A DNA stretch of 64,000 bases, taken from assembly GCA_025531455.1 (NCBI GenBank), contig JAMYHL010000028.1, positions 434,001 to 498,000 on the forward strand. Reading direction: 5' to 3'. A program made the translations under genes and the position numbers. Below the pieces are notes generated by a model. The model searched no databases and was not told the DNA's origin. It was given only the letters and a program-made list of their open reading frames with translations. Numbering within the stretch: position 1 is the stretch's first letter; every line of letters begins with the position of its first letter. The DNA comes from Apiotrichum sp. Y4204 (taxonomy: Eukaryota > Basidiomycota > Tremellomycetes > Trichosporonales > Trichosporonaceae). This document shows, piece by piece, positions 35,212 through 47,784 of this stretch.

Positions 35212-38200
35212 CTAGAACAGCTTCCGGATCGGCTCGATGATCGCACCGGGCTTCTTGGTGACTCTCGGCAGCGTCTGGCGCTGGTACGCCGCGCGCGAGT
35301 TCCACTCTCCACCAACAGGATTCGCAAAGGACGCCTCGTACTGCGCGACCGATGTGTACGGGTAAGGCAGGTCGGCAGGCAGGTGCTTTGTCGCCTTGCG
35401 GTCGCGCTTTTCGGTGATAATGACATTGTCCCGCCCCGCGTCCTTGCGCTCCTCGGCGGCCACGCCCTTGTGCGTCTTGAGGAAACGCGGGTTCTTGTCC
35501 TTGCCCTTTGGCGCCTTGCGCTTCTTGACACCCTTGCCGCCCCAGCTGCCCCACCCCACCAGCGTCGTGTCCTCCACCACCGGCGCGTCTGCGGCCACTG
35601 CGCGCGCCTTCTCCGCCGCAAAGTCCTGGATGGTCAGATATGGAGCAGATAGATGAAAGGGTCAGGACAACTCACCTCTACGACATTGTCGCCCGCAAAC
35701 GCCTCGGCGACAAGCTCGCGCTGCGAGAACGCCTTGACGCCCGAGATGGGGAGGAGCTCGGCGTCAGACTCCGACTCGGATCCAGAGTCGTCCGCAGCAA
35801 CAGGCTTGGCGGCCGGCTCGGGCTGCTTCGACTTTTTGAGGATAGACTTGAGCGGCTTGGCATCGGGCTGCTTGGCCGCTTTCGGGGCAACGTCGAGCGA
35901 GATCTCGACAACCTCGTCGTCGGCGGCGGCGGCGCGGTCCTTGCCGGCCTTTTTGAGCGAGCGGACGGCCTTGGCCTCTGCGCTTGTCGAGACAGTGTTG
36001 CGCTTGCGCGAGAGGCCGCTGCCGCCATTCTCTTCTAGCCACGGGTTCGCGGCGCCAAACAGGACTGGTTCGGGGGAAGGAGAGCGAGATGCAGGCGCGG
36101 CGGCAGCAGGCGCGGCTGCCTTGGGAGCCGCAGGGGCACCACCAGCGACAGGGGTGGTGAACACCATACGGCCCTCGCCGACGCGCAGCATCTGCGGTGC
36201 GTCCTCGTCCTCGCTGCCTGCGCTCTCCTCCGCGAGCTCGGAGCGGAGCGCGGCCTCGGCCTCGCGCACCTTCTTCATCTCCCGCTCCGCCGCCTTCTTC
36301 ATGAACGCCATACCCGCGATGCCCTTGGTCGCCTCGGGGGCGGCCTCCGTATCGAGATTCGCGAGCTGGTCGTACGCCCGCGCCTTGATCGCCTCTTCAT
36401 CCTCGTCACCAGACGACTCGGACTCGGATTCAGACCCACTCGCCTCGCCCTGGATCTTGCGCATCAGCCGCTCCTTGCGGTCCAGCATCTCGAGCTTGGC
36501 CATGCGCTGGTCCTCGTCCGCCTCCATCGCGTCCAGGTCACGCGCCCACCGCCCAGTCTTCGCGCCGTGGCGAAGTGTCGCGCGTTCGCGCGCACGCTCC
36601 CGCTCGAGCCGCTCCCGCTCCTCCGCCGCAGCCTCGGGATCCAGCCGCTCAAGGTCCTCGAGGCTGACCTCACCCGCCTTCTCCGCATCGCGCGCATCGC
36701 GCTTCCGTGCGAGCTTGCGGAACGTCTTGGACTTGATTTTCGCGACGCGCTTCGCCCGCGACTCGGCACGGAACATGAGTTCGCGCTGATGCCGCAGCTC
36801 GGCACGGCGCGCAGCAATCTCCTCCACTGTCAGGTCCTGGCCGCGCAGGGCCGCGTCCTCGGCGGCAGCGACGCCCTTGTCGGTGAGGTTTGCCTGTGCG
36901 AGCAGCGCCTCGACCGCAGACTCGTGTGCGTTTGTGGCTTTGAATGTCGCGACCACCTCGCCCGCCGACTTTACGCCGCCGCGCTCCGCTGCCTGTAGAG
37001 GAAAGGAAAGGTGCTCGGCCTCCTTGACGCGCTTCATTGCGCCGGACCACTTTGCGCCCTCCTCTTTTGTCTTCTCGTACGCGGCCTCGCGGTCGAGGCG
37101 GTCCTGGACGACAGTGGGCAATGGGGCGGAGAGCACGCCGCCCTTGAGCACCGAGGTGGACTTTTTGTCCGATTTGGACGGGAGGAGAGCTTTGGCGTCG
37201 AGACCCTCGGCGGACGCGATGAGCGACGAGAGGTCAATCTTGGATTCTGATGTCAGTGCTGCATGTCAGAATGTCACGTACTGCTCTTGAGCGCCAGGTC
37301 GCCGCCGTCCGATAGTCCCGGAGCCGACATGACAGGCAGGACGCGGCGCTTCTTGCCGGCGTCGGTGGCGAACGCGCTGTCGTCGGCCTTGCGCTTCTTG
37401 TCTGCCGATGCGAGCGAGTCGACAAAGTCCTCCAAGCCGTCCATCCCCTCGTCGTCGTCGGAGAGATCCGAAGGAAGCTCTGGGTCCTCGTGCATCTCCT
37501 CATCGGATGACTCCTCGTCGTCATCTTCAGCCTCGTCCTCGTCCTCATCATCGTCCTCTGCCCCATCGTCCTCTGCCTCATCGTCCTCTGCCTCATCGTC
37601 CTCCTCCTCGTCAGGGAACGCAGACTTGAACGCTGTCCTTGGCGAGCGCTCCACTTCCGGATCGCTCTCGTCATCTGTCTCCGCCAAGTCGACGGTGAGC
37701 GGCTTTGCCGGCTGCTGTCAGCTTGCGGAACTCCTGCCAGCTCACCTTCTTCACCACCTCCTTGCCCTTCTTGCCCTTGCCCTTTTTGAGATCGCGGAAA
37801 ACGTCTCCCCAGCGCTCCTCGTCGCTCCCCTCGCTCTCCCAAGCCACATCCGAGTCGAGATCATCATCATCCTCGTCCTCGACAACGCCCACCTCGTCGC
37901 CGGCAATCATCATCGCGACGCGCCGGATCCGCTCCGCCATGTCCTCGTCCTCCGAGTCGTCGTCGCGCTTCCGCCGCGGCCCCTCGTCCGCCTCTTCCCG
38001 CGACAGGCTCAGCTGTGCCGCAGAGGTACGGTGCCGCTTCGGCAGTTCGGGGAGGAACGTGTACGCGTCCTCGAGGTCGCGCGCCGCCGCCTTGTTGTTC
38101 CCATTGCCACTCGCATTCGCGGCTTTTGCCTGCGTCCTGTCGCGCCGTTTCTTGCCCACGTTCCCGGAGGACGCCGCCGAGAAGACGCGCTTGCTGCTGC

Positions 38201-38213
38201 TTCCGCGCGCCAT
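35212..38213 (-). CDS. UTP14: SSU processome protein Utp14
   Basis: Utp14 is a nucleolar processome factor that activates the helicase Dhr1 in 18S rRNA maturation. Exons are 38213-37746, 37711-37282, 37246-35676 and 35625-35212; introns are 34, 35 and 50 nt. The product is 960 aa, within the family range. The N-terminus is basic, followed by long acidic tracts (DEEEDDEAEDDEAED type, about residues 190-250). Family features follow: SKIDLSSLI, KWSGAMKRVKEAEHLSFPL, MFRAESRAKRVAKIKSKTFRKLARK and the C-terminal block GWGSWGGKGVKKRK...NPRFLKTHKG...PYPYTSVAQYEASFANPVGGEWN. The first intron was called because the unspliced frame stops at once and splicing opens the acidic frame. It is divergent from the ATP synthase delta gene. 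Confidence 0.96.
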
Positions 38214-38873
38214 TTTTGGGTCTGTCTAGTGTTGTGTGTGGAGAGTGGAGAGACGGAGAAGATGCCTTCGTAGTTGATGTGCTCTGGATTGCACTAGTCG
38301 GTCTCTCTCAGAGTGGACCACCTCCATGGACCTCGAGCTTGAAATTCTTGAAGATCCCACGTGGAAATCTGTGCCTGAAAGAGAAGAGACGGTATGGATA
38401 CACGTCATTAAAATGATAACAGGGGTGCCACACTGGATGTTTTCTTCTGGGTGAGGGGTATCTCCGCGGGGTTATTGCTCCAGGCTCCTGGCTCTGGCTC
38501 TGGCTGTGGCTTCGGGGCTGAGCGGCGGAAGGGCCGTCGGAGGAGTGGGGAAGGACAAGGAGGAGAGGTGGAGATGACTGGAGCGGACGTGTGCAGCGTG
38601 CAGCGTACAGTGGGCTAATAGGGCTGTGGTGGAGGCGGTTGGGGGGGGCAGAGTGTGGCACCCACGAGAGATTGTCGGTGGGACTCGGAATTCCACTGGC
38701 TGGGCAGCTGGGCTCTGCGCGCTCTGCTTGGCTGGCTGGTCGCACTCACTCACCACCACCTCTTCTCGTCTTCGCTGTCCAGTGGCTCTCCCTCATCACC
38801 CACCCAACCTCGTACGTCGGCCACAACCGCACACTCCTTTGCTCGCCATCACTCACTCCCCTCGCAGCCCAAA
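38214..38873. promoter_or_regulatory. Divergent promoter region of UTP14 and ATP synthase delta
   Basis: A 660-bp spacer between outward-facing start codons. It has a CACGTG at 38359-38364 and a pyrimidine-rich leader in the last 120 bp before the ATP synthase ATG. No gene is seen. Confidence 0.55.
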
Positions 38874-39930
38874 ATGTCCGCCATCCGCCTCACCTCGTCG
38901 CTCCGCGCCGCCTCCCGCCAGCTCGCTGCGGCCCGTGTCGCGCGCAGGGGCTACGCCGACGTCGCCGACGACAAGCTCAAGCTCTCCCTCGTCCTCCCCC
39001 ACCAGGTTCGTCGAGCCGCGGGCAAGCATCAGGCGGGATAGAGATGGGAGTGGGGAAAGAGAGGGGAGAAGAGGAGAGGACTAGGTGGCTTGGAGGGGAG
39101 ACGGGTGTCGGCGCTGTCGGGTGGAAACCATGACTGAGGTCGAGCCGAGATTTCCGTTCGGCGCCTCGCTTTCTCCGCCTCGGCCTCGGCTTGCGCTTCA
39201 AGAGTCGATATCCACCCCCTCTCTGCACGCGCGATAACGCCCCGCGGTCCTCTTTCTCCTACCTCGACACTCCCATCTCTCCGCTGGTGTTTTTGTTGCC
39301 CCGCCCTCACATCACCACAAGAAACAAGATACTAACCCCCAGGCGCTCTTCTCGGCCACCGGCGTGACCCAGGTCAACCTCCCCGCCGCGACCGGTGACA
39401 TGGGTATCCTCGCCAACCACGTTCCCTCCATTGAGGCCCTCCGCCCCGGCGTCATTGAGGTCATCGAGGAGGGCAACGCCTCGAAGAAGTGGTTTGGTGA
39501 GTGAGGTTGGGGATGGGATGGGACGCAAGAGCAATTGAGAGCGACACGAGTGCGCTGCGCGTAGCAATCTGCGGCAGGGCGACAGCTATTCGCAGTCTTC
39601 CTCCATCAGCTGTTCCACGCGATTCAAGCACAGCGCGCGGTCAAGGACTCCACGATGCCCACTGTCCCTTGTCCCGCCTATCCCCCCGACATGCCCAACC
39701 ACGCACTAACCGCAGTCTCGACCGGCTTCGCCACCGTGCACGGCAACAACACCCTGACGATCAACGCCGTCGACGCGTACCCGCTCGAGTCGTTCTCCAT
39801 TGAGAACGTGCGCGCCGGCCTCGCCGAGGCGAACAAGGTCCTCGGCTCGTCGGCCCCCGAGGCCGAGAAGGCCGAGGCCAAGATCGAGATCGAGGTCTTT
39901 GAGGCCCTCCAGGCCGCGCTTGCCAAGTAG
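38874..39930 (+). CDS. ATP16: Mitochondrial F1 ATP synthase delta subunit
   Basis: This central-stalk subunit (bacterial epsilon) couples proton flow to ATP synthesis in the mitochondrial inner membrane. Exons are 38874-39005, 39343-39496 and 39716-39930; the introns of 337 and 219 nt are among the longest in the window. The product is 166 aa. The N-terminus (MSAIRLTSSLRAASRQLAAARVARRGYA) is a classic matrix presequence. The beta-sandwich follows (LKLSLVLPHQALFSATGVTQVNLPAATGDMGILANHVPSIEALRPGVIEV) and then the helical hairpin (YPLESFSIENVRAGLAEANKVL, AEAKIEIEVFEALQAAL). The first intron donor is GTTCGT, an uncommon form. UTP14 is divergent. Confidence 0.96.
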
Positions 39931-42385
39931 AGGCCCGGAGAATAGACTAGTGTAAGGCGAATATGCGCCCCAGGGGGCAGCCGCGCGCATCTTGCATGCA
40001 TGTGGTGAAAAAGGCGGCGGATGACGGGTGATGGTGCATGGGCCATGGAAGAGAGGAGAATGGAGAGTCTCGAGGAGCCAAGAGAGGGGGGAGGGGTGAT
40101 GATAACGACAGACGACATTGACATGGAGTTGGAGAAACGGAGGAAGAGCAATCACGACGACGAAACATGACTGCCGACGAGTGGGGGCGTCATGGAACGA
40201 GGCCGAGCGCCGACAGCCAAAGTTAACATCTGTCAGGCTAGTCACCGATCACAGAGTGTACCTGCACTGTCGGGACTGTCCACTGTCGGAACTGTCCGCT
40301 ACTACTGTTATCTTATCTGTCCCGCGACTTGAGACTGCGGTCGACAATAAAGTCCTCATAGACAACTCACTCTCATATTGACAATCGCTCTTTGCTGAGT
40401 CCTATCGCTGATCTATCGGCGTTTGCTGACAGATTGATCTTTCAATCTGCAGCTCTCCAACCCAGCTCCTCTACCCCGACGCGGACACGATCATGTTTGG
40501 CGATCCCCGGTGTGCGCTTCGCGATTACATGATCTAGACTGATTCTCGCACGGACGTACCCTCTCATGCATCCCCCAGTCCGAGCAGCCTTTGAATACCA
40601 TCCAACACCCATACCAACAGGCCACGTCGCCTCATCTGCGATATCTGGGATATGCGGGAAGCTGCCTTATCCGTCTCTGAAGCCTCCCATACCCCAAATT
40701 ACCCCATTCCGTGGCGAGAAGCGCGAGAAGCAGCCTGTCGGAATGTTCACCACCCATCGCAGCATGCCCACGCCGCCACTCGCGGCCTCGCGGTGACTGT
40801 CCGTGGAACCGTGGCCAGACGCTCTTGTCGCCTTGTCGCACCACTGGATCCACGATGGAAGGCAGTGTGGAGTGCGCTGCGCATGCCGAGCAGCACGCGG
40901 TACACGGTACGCGGGTCACGATCTCAGTGGATGAATGGTCCTTGCTGCACATTGTTCATCGGCATGTCGCCGGCGTGCAAGTGTACAGCATACGACGGGC
41001 GGCGGCGAGACACAATAGGTCGTGGGTCATGGATTTTGGAACCCGCTGTCCGCTGTGAGTCGGAAAGCGATGCAATGGCGGTTAGTCACTACCCCTGCTG
41101 CGTCCATATGTCCATCTGTCCATCCTCCATCTGCCTGGACCGGCCCCACGGCCCCACGTCGCTGATCGTTCTCGGCCACGTCGGGTATTTTGCCAACACG
41201 CCTGGCGGGGAGTCAGGCAGCGAAGTCCGGTGTCCGCAAAGCCAAGAACAAGAGGACGAGAGCGGCTAGGTGACGTGGGGCAGACTCGGAGTCTGAGATG
41301 CCACCTGATGCGATCTGAGTAGAGTTGATTCGACTGACTCGAGGTGACGAAGCGTCAAACTCAACTCGGAGGTTGGTACCAAGAGCCATTTGTGTGTCAC
41401 GAGCCCCCGATCCCGGAGACGAAGCCGAACAAAGTGAGTTGCGTGAGTCGACATCCGTCATCCATCCTCGTCACCAGACCGGAGTCTTCAACTCTTCCAC
41501 CGCCTAGAGTACCGCCGATTCCCCCCGGCCAGCAATTACTCGTATCATCTAGACCGCCGGATCGCTCAATCGCGGACCGCGGATCGCGCCTGCGTCGTAA
41601 ATCGGGCGCGTAGTTGTTTCGCGTCTCACCTTGTGCCACACTCGTGCCTCCAATACCGGTGCCGATCAAGTGCTACAATGTATATCGTACATGTACGTGC
41701 TCCCATGCTCGTGCGCAGCAATCCAGACGCGCACTCGCGGCTTCGAGCCTCACATGACCGCAATACGTATCTGTAGTATAACGTACCCCATCGCCGGCGG
41801 TGCATGGTGCAAGGAACCCGGCCGGCCACGTGCCTCTGCGGGACGAGGTTCCAGTGAAGAATAGGGCTGGGCCCGGGTCTGGAGGGGGTGTCACTCGGCG
41901 CGTTCTCTGCTTTACCATCCCGTCCTTTGCGATCTGCGATCTGATATCTTGCTCTGGGGTCTGTATCTTTCCGAGCCCATGAACTTCGAGATCCATCCTC
42001 CGCGCCGGTGCTTGGTGCTGGGGAGCTGGAGAGGCTTGGCACGGCGTCGGACCCGCAAGGACACCGTGATTGTCCGCCCCACTCCAAGCTTCCAAGCCTT
42101 CATAGTCCGTCCATCAACAGTGGCGGTGGACCAGTGGACCAATCACCCCCTCCCCCTGAAGGCCGTGCCGGCATCCACAACAATTTGCCATTATCCCACC
42201 CAGGGGGGCTTCGGGTCTTTTGCAGAGCAAACAGAGCATACATAACGTGCAGAGCGTGGTGATCAAGGATCAAGGGCCACGATAGGGATGGGGGATCGCC
42301 ATAGCGCGGGTATGCCGTGCCGTGATCTGCCTGAAATGCAGGCGGCCGGTGCGATGTGCGATGTGAAGTGTGCGGTGCGCGATTT

Positions 42386-42424
42386 CCAGCAATCCAGCGA
42401 CCCAGCGACCCAGCAACCCAGCGG
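42386..42424. repeat. 8-bp tandem repeat (CCCAGCGA unit)
   Basis: About five imperfect copies of CCAGC(A/G)A(T/C)-type units in gene-free DNA. Confidence 0.75.
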
Positions 42425-44696
42425 CTGTGGACGTGGACGTGGCTCGGCATGCTCGGCACAATGCCAATACCAATGCACACACCAATACACTTTTCACAAC
42501 AATGTATGCGAACAATGGGGCCCGTCACGCCCAACCCCGAACGACCCGCGCGACAAGGTTTCAAGGTTCGCGGGGGTGGGCCGGGTGGGGGGTGTGGTGG
42601 CTCGGCTTGTTGCCACTATGCGTCGCTCGGGTTCGGAAACTGGGATTCACTCGGGACGGAGATGGGGTGTGTCGGTCTTGTTGCATGTTGGCTTTGATAA
42701 CGCGTGGTGCAGGATTACCCGCATCGACTCCATTGTTTGCGTGACCATACATACCAGTGGGCGCATCGCGATCGCGATGTTAAGCAGCACAGTACGCGTC
42801 AGTCCACGTCGCTCGTCACTTGTCGCTCGTCGCTGCACTAAACACTCGCGACGACGCGGTCGGTCAACAACGAGAAGCAGAGCGAGGCGTGGGCATCGGC
42901 CTGAGCGAGATGACACGCGGCGCCTTTGTGGATGTCGTATCCCACATGCCATGATCGTGAGCATATCGTCGCGTTGGTATCCAGGTGAATCACAGGATCA
43001 CAGGATCGAGGAGGCAGTACCGCGGCACTCCACCAGGTGTCAACGCCGGACCGCAAAGTACCGTATGTACATTGGGCCGCGTCTGGGTTAGGGTCACACT
43101 GCCACTCTGGCAGCCTGTTGTGCTCACTCATCACCGAGCGACGCTGAGGACCTGGAAGCCGGGGTGGCAGTTAAAACGCAGTGCTGCGTCACTAGGGATC
43201 CAAGATAAGTGAGCTCCACAGCGTACAGCATACAAGTACAGTGCATTGGGGAGGAACTAGGTCCTCGACACGCGCCGGTCAAATTTCAAGATTCAAGACA
43301 GGCGCCACTACTACTGTCAACTTTCCCTCTTCATTGAGCTCCCTTCAGCGCGCAGCCCACATTGACGTATTCGCACAAAACACATTACGCGCACGTTGGC
43401 ACTAATGACGATATGCGCCGCATGACTAGCTCATGGATCATGGATCTCTCATGTACTCATGAGCTCCTAAGACAAAGGACGCTAGTGTCCTGCCGAGCCG
43501 GCGTGTCGGGCTCACGCTCTCATGCCTCGCGCCTCGTTGCTTGTACTCTACTGTACGATCATATGAGACATGATGGTGACAGTTGCGACCGGGGGCTAGC
43601 GCGAAGCATACTTGACTGTGGTCGTGGTTTGTATTTGATCCTTCTCTTTTGTATTCTTATTTCTTGGCTATCTCACTTGGTCTCCTTGGATAAGTCGACA
43701 GACAGCAATAATCTACAGCAGCATAACCTGCGCACCCAGCTACCAAGACATGACTTCTAACAATCTACCTCGCTCGTGCCTGGCAGTTTGGCCAAGTACT
43801 GTATGCAAAGTACAAGCACCAGTGCCTATTCCGTGATCCGTGACCGGTGCGGTGCACCGTGCAGACAGTGCAGCGTTAGCGCCGTCCGCTGCTCGTTGCT
43901 GTCGGCACTGTATCGGCACAGCGCTTACGGCGATTAGCTTGAGCTGGGGGCGCATAGTGCTCAAGAGCTCTCTGGATCTGTACTCCGTGCCACCCATCGC
44001 CACGCCTGGCCGTTCCAGCCGCGGTTGGGATTGCGCCTCCATTTGCTTGGCCTACTTGGCCAGGCTTCCGCTTTTTTCTTATTCGAGCTTTTGGTTGATG
44101 CATTGAGATTCTGACATCTTGACAATGGCAATCGGGGGCCGACACGGGGTTGATCTCGGGCCGAGGTCTCCCGCCGAGTCTGGCCTGGAAGCTGGTAGTG
44201 AGCGCACTCTTGTCACCTTTTGTCCTGCACATCCTGCAGTTCGTGTCACCTTGTCACACCCAGAACTGGAGACCTCGCGCCTTGGGACTTCAGGACTGTG
44301 CGATGTGGTGGGTATGAGATATCGAAATAAGCCTCGCTGCTTTCCTGGTATGCAGAAGAGGATGGGAGGATAGAAGTAGGAGGTAGCTGGAAGCTCGAGA
44401 CCACGCATAATCCATCTTGATTCGATGTATCAGTCCTGGTTAGACTCTGATTAGAATTTGTGAAATTCAACCTTGTCGACATTATAAAAAGGGAAGAAGA
44501 AAAGAAAAAAAGCACAGAAAACAAGAGGTGGGTTAAAAAAAGGGTTCATCGAAAAATTGAACGGAGAGGCAGAACGGCAGAGACTCTGGAATGGAGATGA
44601 AAAAAGAAGTAAAAAAACAGAAAAAAAGGAGAAAAAGGGACGAAAAATAGAGGAAGAGCCGGAGATCTCGAGTGTTTGCCCTTGCGGCGGTCTCCC

Positions 44697-44723
44697 TTTT
44701 TTTTTTTTTTTTTTTTTTTTTTT
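44697..44723. repeat. 27-nt T homopolymer in an AT-rich block
   Basis: An unbroken run of 27 T, preceded by 200 bp rich in A runs on the same strand, so this block flips from purine-rich to pyrimidine-rich. It stands out in a GC-rich genome. Run length may be affected by sequencing. Confidence 0.9.
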
Positions 44724-46690
44724 CTTATTTTTTGCACCTTTATTGGCATTACCTTGCAGCTTGTCGACCGTCGAGCACACTTTGCTCCTGTGATTTTAGC
44801 TTGTCCGGAGTGCAGGGTTCCTGCCAGGGTCCAGTGCCGAGAGTGCATTATGCAAGGCTGGAAGCTGGAAGCCGGACGCCGCACGCGAGGACACCAGAGG
44901 ACACGGCGAGGGGGGAAGCAAAAAGGAAAACAACCTTACAAGCTTACAAGAAAAAACTTGCCCCAGGATCTCACTCTAATCCCTCAATTAAGAGATCGAC
45001 AGGGGAAGTTGTATTACGAGTCTGGATTAGTGGATAGATGTGGATTGTTTACCTTGCGTATCTGCTGCATTTGCCGCGTATCAGCAACGACTAACACTGG
45101 CGTACCAGACGAGCACAGTCACCTATCCATCCCGCCCGATCCCACCGGATCAGCTAAGATCAGCTATCATGAGCCGTGCCGTCACCGCCAAGAATGGACC
45201 AGAGCCCCACATCGCGCACATCGGCCACACCTCCGTCTCTCGGCTCTTCCCCGGGCCCTACCCCCGTTACCCCCGTCAAGCGTCACCCGTCCTCCGTCCC
45301 CGTGTGTGCTGCCGTCCGGACCATATCCCTTGTTCCGCAGAATACCTCCGCGGTTATTCCGAAGACAGCGACGTGACCGCGCGACCCCGACAAAAGATCA
45401 TCAACCATCGACCTCGCTGTACTGTACGGTGAGTGGCTCCGCCCCACCCCGCAAGGCTGCAAGCCCCTAATTCATCAGCGTGGCAAAACGCGTCCCCTCC
45501 TGGTCCCCTCCTGGCCTGCTGGCTCTGGTTCTGGCGGACAAAGGCCATCTCGGTATCTCTATCAAATTATCTCTCGGTCCCTCATTTGCTGGTCTGTCCC
45601 TCACCGCCGGCGTCGCCCTTGCTCGCCTTTCCTGCCTCGGCGCCGCGCTGCGCCTCTCTCCCTCTTTCAGCCAAAATCACAACTCCCCCACATGCTTCCT
45701 GTCTTTGCATGTCTTGGCCACATTCCCACCCCCACACAGACTACAACTAATTCTCGCACGGACCTCAACGCGTCGTCGTAATTAGATAATAACCATTAGC
45801 CACACCCTGTTTAGGCATTACAATTCCGGTGCTGCAATCTACTTAGAGAAAAGCATATGCCTATTCCTACCATTACTATTTCCTAATACTCCTTCCTGTA
45901 GCTTCCTATGATATCGACGATATAGCCACCCAAACTGCCGCCCCCTTCTCCCCTTTTGTCCCTCGAGCCCCTGGCCGCTGCAGATCCATTATACCACCAT
46001 ACCGCATCCACCCCCACTATACCTGCCTCGTCCCTGGCCCCCATTCTCTTTATCCCATCCCAGTTTTGCTTCACAGCACACAAACCGCCGTCCCAGTGGT
46101 GCATACGCGCATACACACACCATAGGTAAAGGCATTGCAGCGCACGACCCACCCCCCCCCCCCACCCGGTTCATCGCAATTCTCCCATCATCGCCGCCAT
46201 CGCCATCATCATCACCCATCCATCGCAGCAGATATCACACTATTAGCATCATCCCACGCCTCTTATATATGACCATCATATTGTGGATCAAGTTTGGCCA
46301 TATACGTAGCCGCTAAGTCTACTAGTCTGCCGCCCGCCGCCGCCGCCGCTGCCGCCGCCGCGTTCCTCTCCCTGGAAAGAGACTTTTGATCGGAGCCGAT
46401 AAACCCCGCAGCCTCCAGCAATCCACACCACCAGTCTCTATCCTCTCCTCTCCTGCCCTCTGCGCGCTCCTTCCTCACACCTTGCTTTAGCCCCTTTTCC
46501 ACCACCACCCACCATACTCCCTCCTCCCCACCACAGCCCTTCTTACCCCCCCTCCCCTCCTCCCCTGGGCCTTCCTTCCCACCATCCATCCCATCCTTCC
46601 CTCAGCCCGTCCTCGCCGCCGTCGACACCATCGACTACACTTTCCCCGTCGGTGGACAGCTCATCTTCAAACTCCTCCTTCCTCCTCTCT

Positions 46691-46712
46691 TCTCTCTCTC
46701 TCTCTCTCTCTC
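46691..46712. repeat. CT dinucleotide repeat
   Basis: About ten CT units within the long pyrimidine tract upstream of the LisH gene. Confidence 0.85.
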
Positions 46713-47627
46713 CCGCCCCCCCGCCATCGTCTACTCCCCGGCATCGGAAACTCGTTCTGAAAAGGTGCACAGGTGCCTCGACTGCACGACACGCCAAACC
46801 TCGCTTTCGCTTCCCTTTTCCTCCTAATCACGCACCGCACGCACACACAATACTGCACCGCACACTGCACCCACACCCCACCACCCACCACCCACTTGCA
46901 CGCACTAGTTGTACCTCCGCCTGTGGTTGGGCTTTCGGCGATCTGAGTCCTGGTCAGGGGTTTTGTCCACTTGTGACACATTCATTCTTGTGCATCCACC
47001 ATCCACCAACCATCCCATCTTCATCCCCTCTACCACTACTAGTCTCCCTCTCCCTCCTACGTTCCTACTAGACTACTCCCTATCACCATCACCATCACCA
47101 ACACCACCATCACTGCAACTTCATCCATTAACCGCATTCATCCACCAACACCCACCACCACCACCACCACAAACACCCACACACACCCAGTCACGAGCTA
47201 GACCAGCACCCCTCGCATCCCTATCCCATTCCTCAAGCGCCCTTTGAATACCACCAACCCTCCATCCACGCCTTTACGGGTACCCCAGGCCTTTGTACCT
47301 GCCTTTGCACCGTGCCAGGCCGTCGTACACTGGTTTTTTTCACACTCTTGTTTGACGTGGTTCGCGGCCTCGAGGTCCCTCATTCGTGTTCCCAAGCCGT
47401 CACCCGTCCCTGACACACACACCGTTCCATCGCACTTTCAACCCCGACCAACACCAACTCACCAACCACACTTTCATCGCCCAATCTATCCTTATCTCCC
47501 ATAGAGTCGCGTCCCGGCCTGGTTTATCGCGCGTCTTGCTCACAGCGGCGTCGATCCTCTCTCGGTGTTGCGTCGCGCTAGGACACGATTAGGACGGTCA
47601 ACTGAGAGTCGAGGCCTGGCGACAAAC

Positions 47628-47781
47628 GTGAGTACCCTCTAAGCATGAGGCCTGTCCTGGCGCGTGACGGACGATTTGTCGCTGTCGTGTCTGTCTCTAC
47701 CCCCCATCGAGCATGCTCCGCGCGTCCCCATGCTTTGACCCATCCAATGCGATCGAATGTCATCCAATGCTGATACCCCAG
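47628..47781 (+). other. Probable 5' UTR intron of the LisH gene
   Basis: GTGAGT at the start and GCTGATACCCCAG at the end, three bases before the ATG at 47785. It explains why the upstream ATG at 47713, which is in frame, is probably not used. Confidence 0.55.
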
Positions 47782-47784
47782 GCC

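Larger units (their letters stand above)
39931..47784. other. Gene-poor island of 7.9 kb
   Basis: From the ATP synthase stop to the LisH gene ATG I find no gene I can support. Open frames up to about 205 aa exist but have no domains, splice logic or codon bias. Contents: an 8-bp tandem repeat (42386-42424), an AT-rich block at 44440-44760 with a 27-nt T run, a possible remnant coding segment at 45176-45376, a C12 run near 46150, and a long pyrimidine-rich tract (about 46000-47600, including a CT repeat at 46691-46712) that is probably promoter and leader of the LisH gene. A 5' UTR intron lies at 47628-47781. Confidence 0.5.

Noticed and set aside
40652..41269. 205-aa open frame
   Set aside because: Composition is Cys/Arg/Ser-rich like random GC-rich DNA; no homology that I recognise and no splice context.
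47713..47784. Upstream in-frame ATG of the LisH gene
   Set aside because: It falls inside a segment with good intron ends (47628-47781) and codes an unremarkable leader; the ATG at 47785 directly follows the acceptor.
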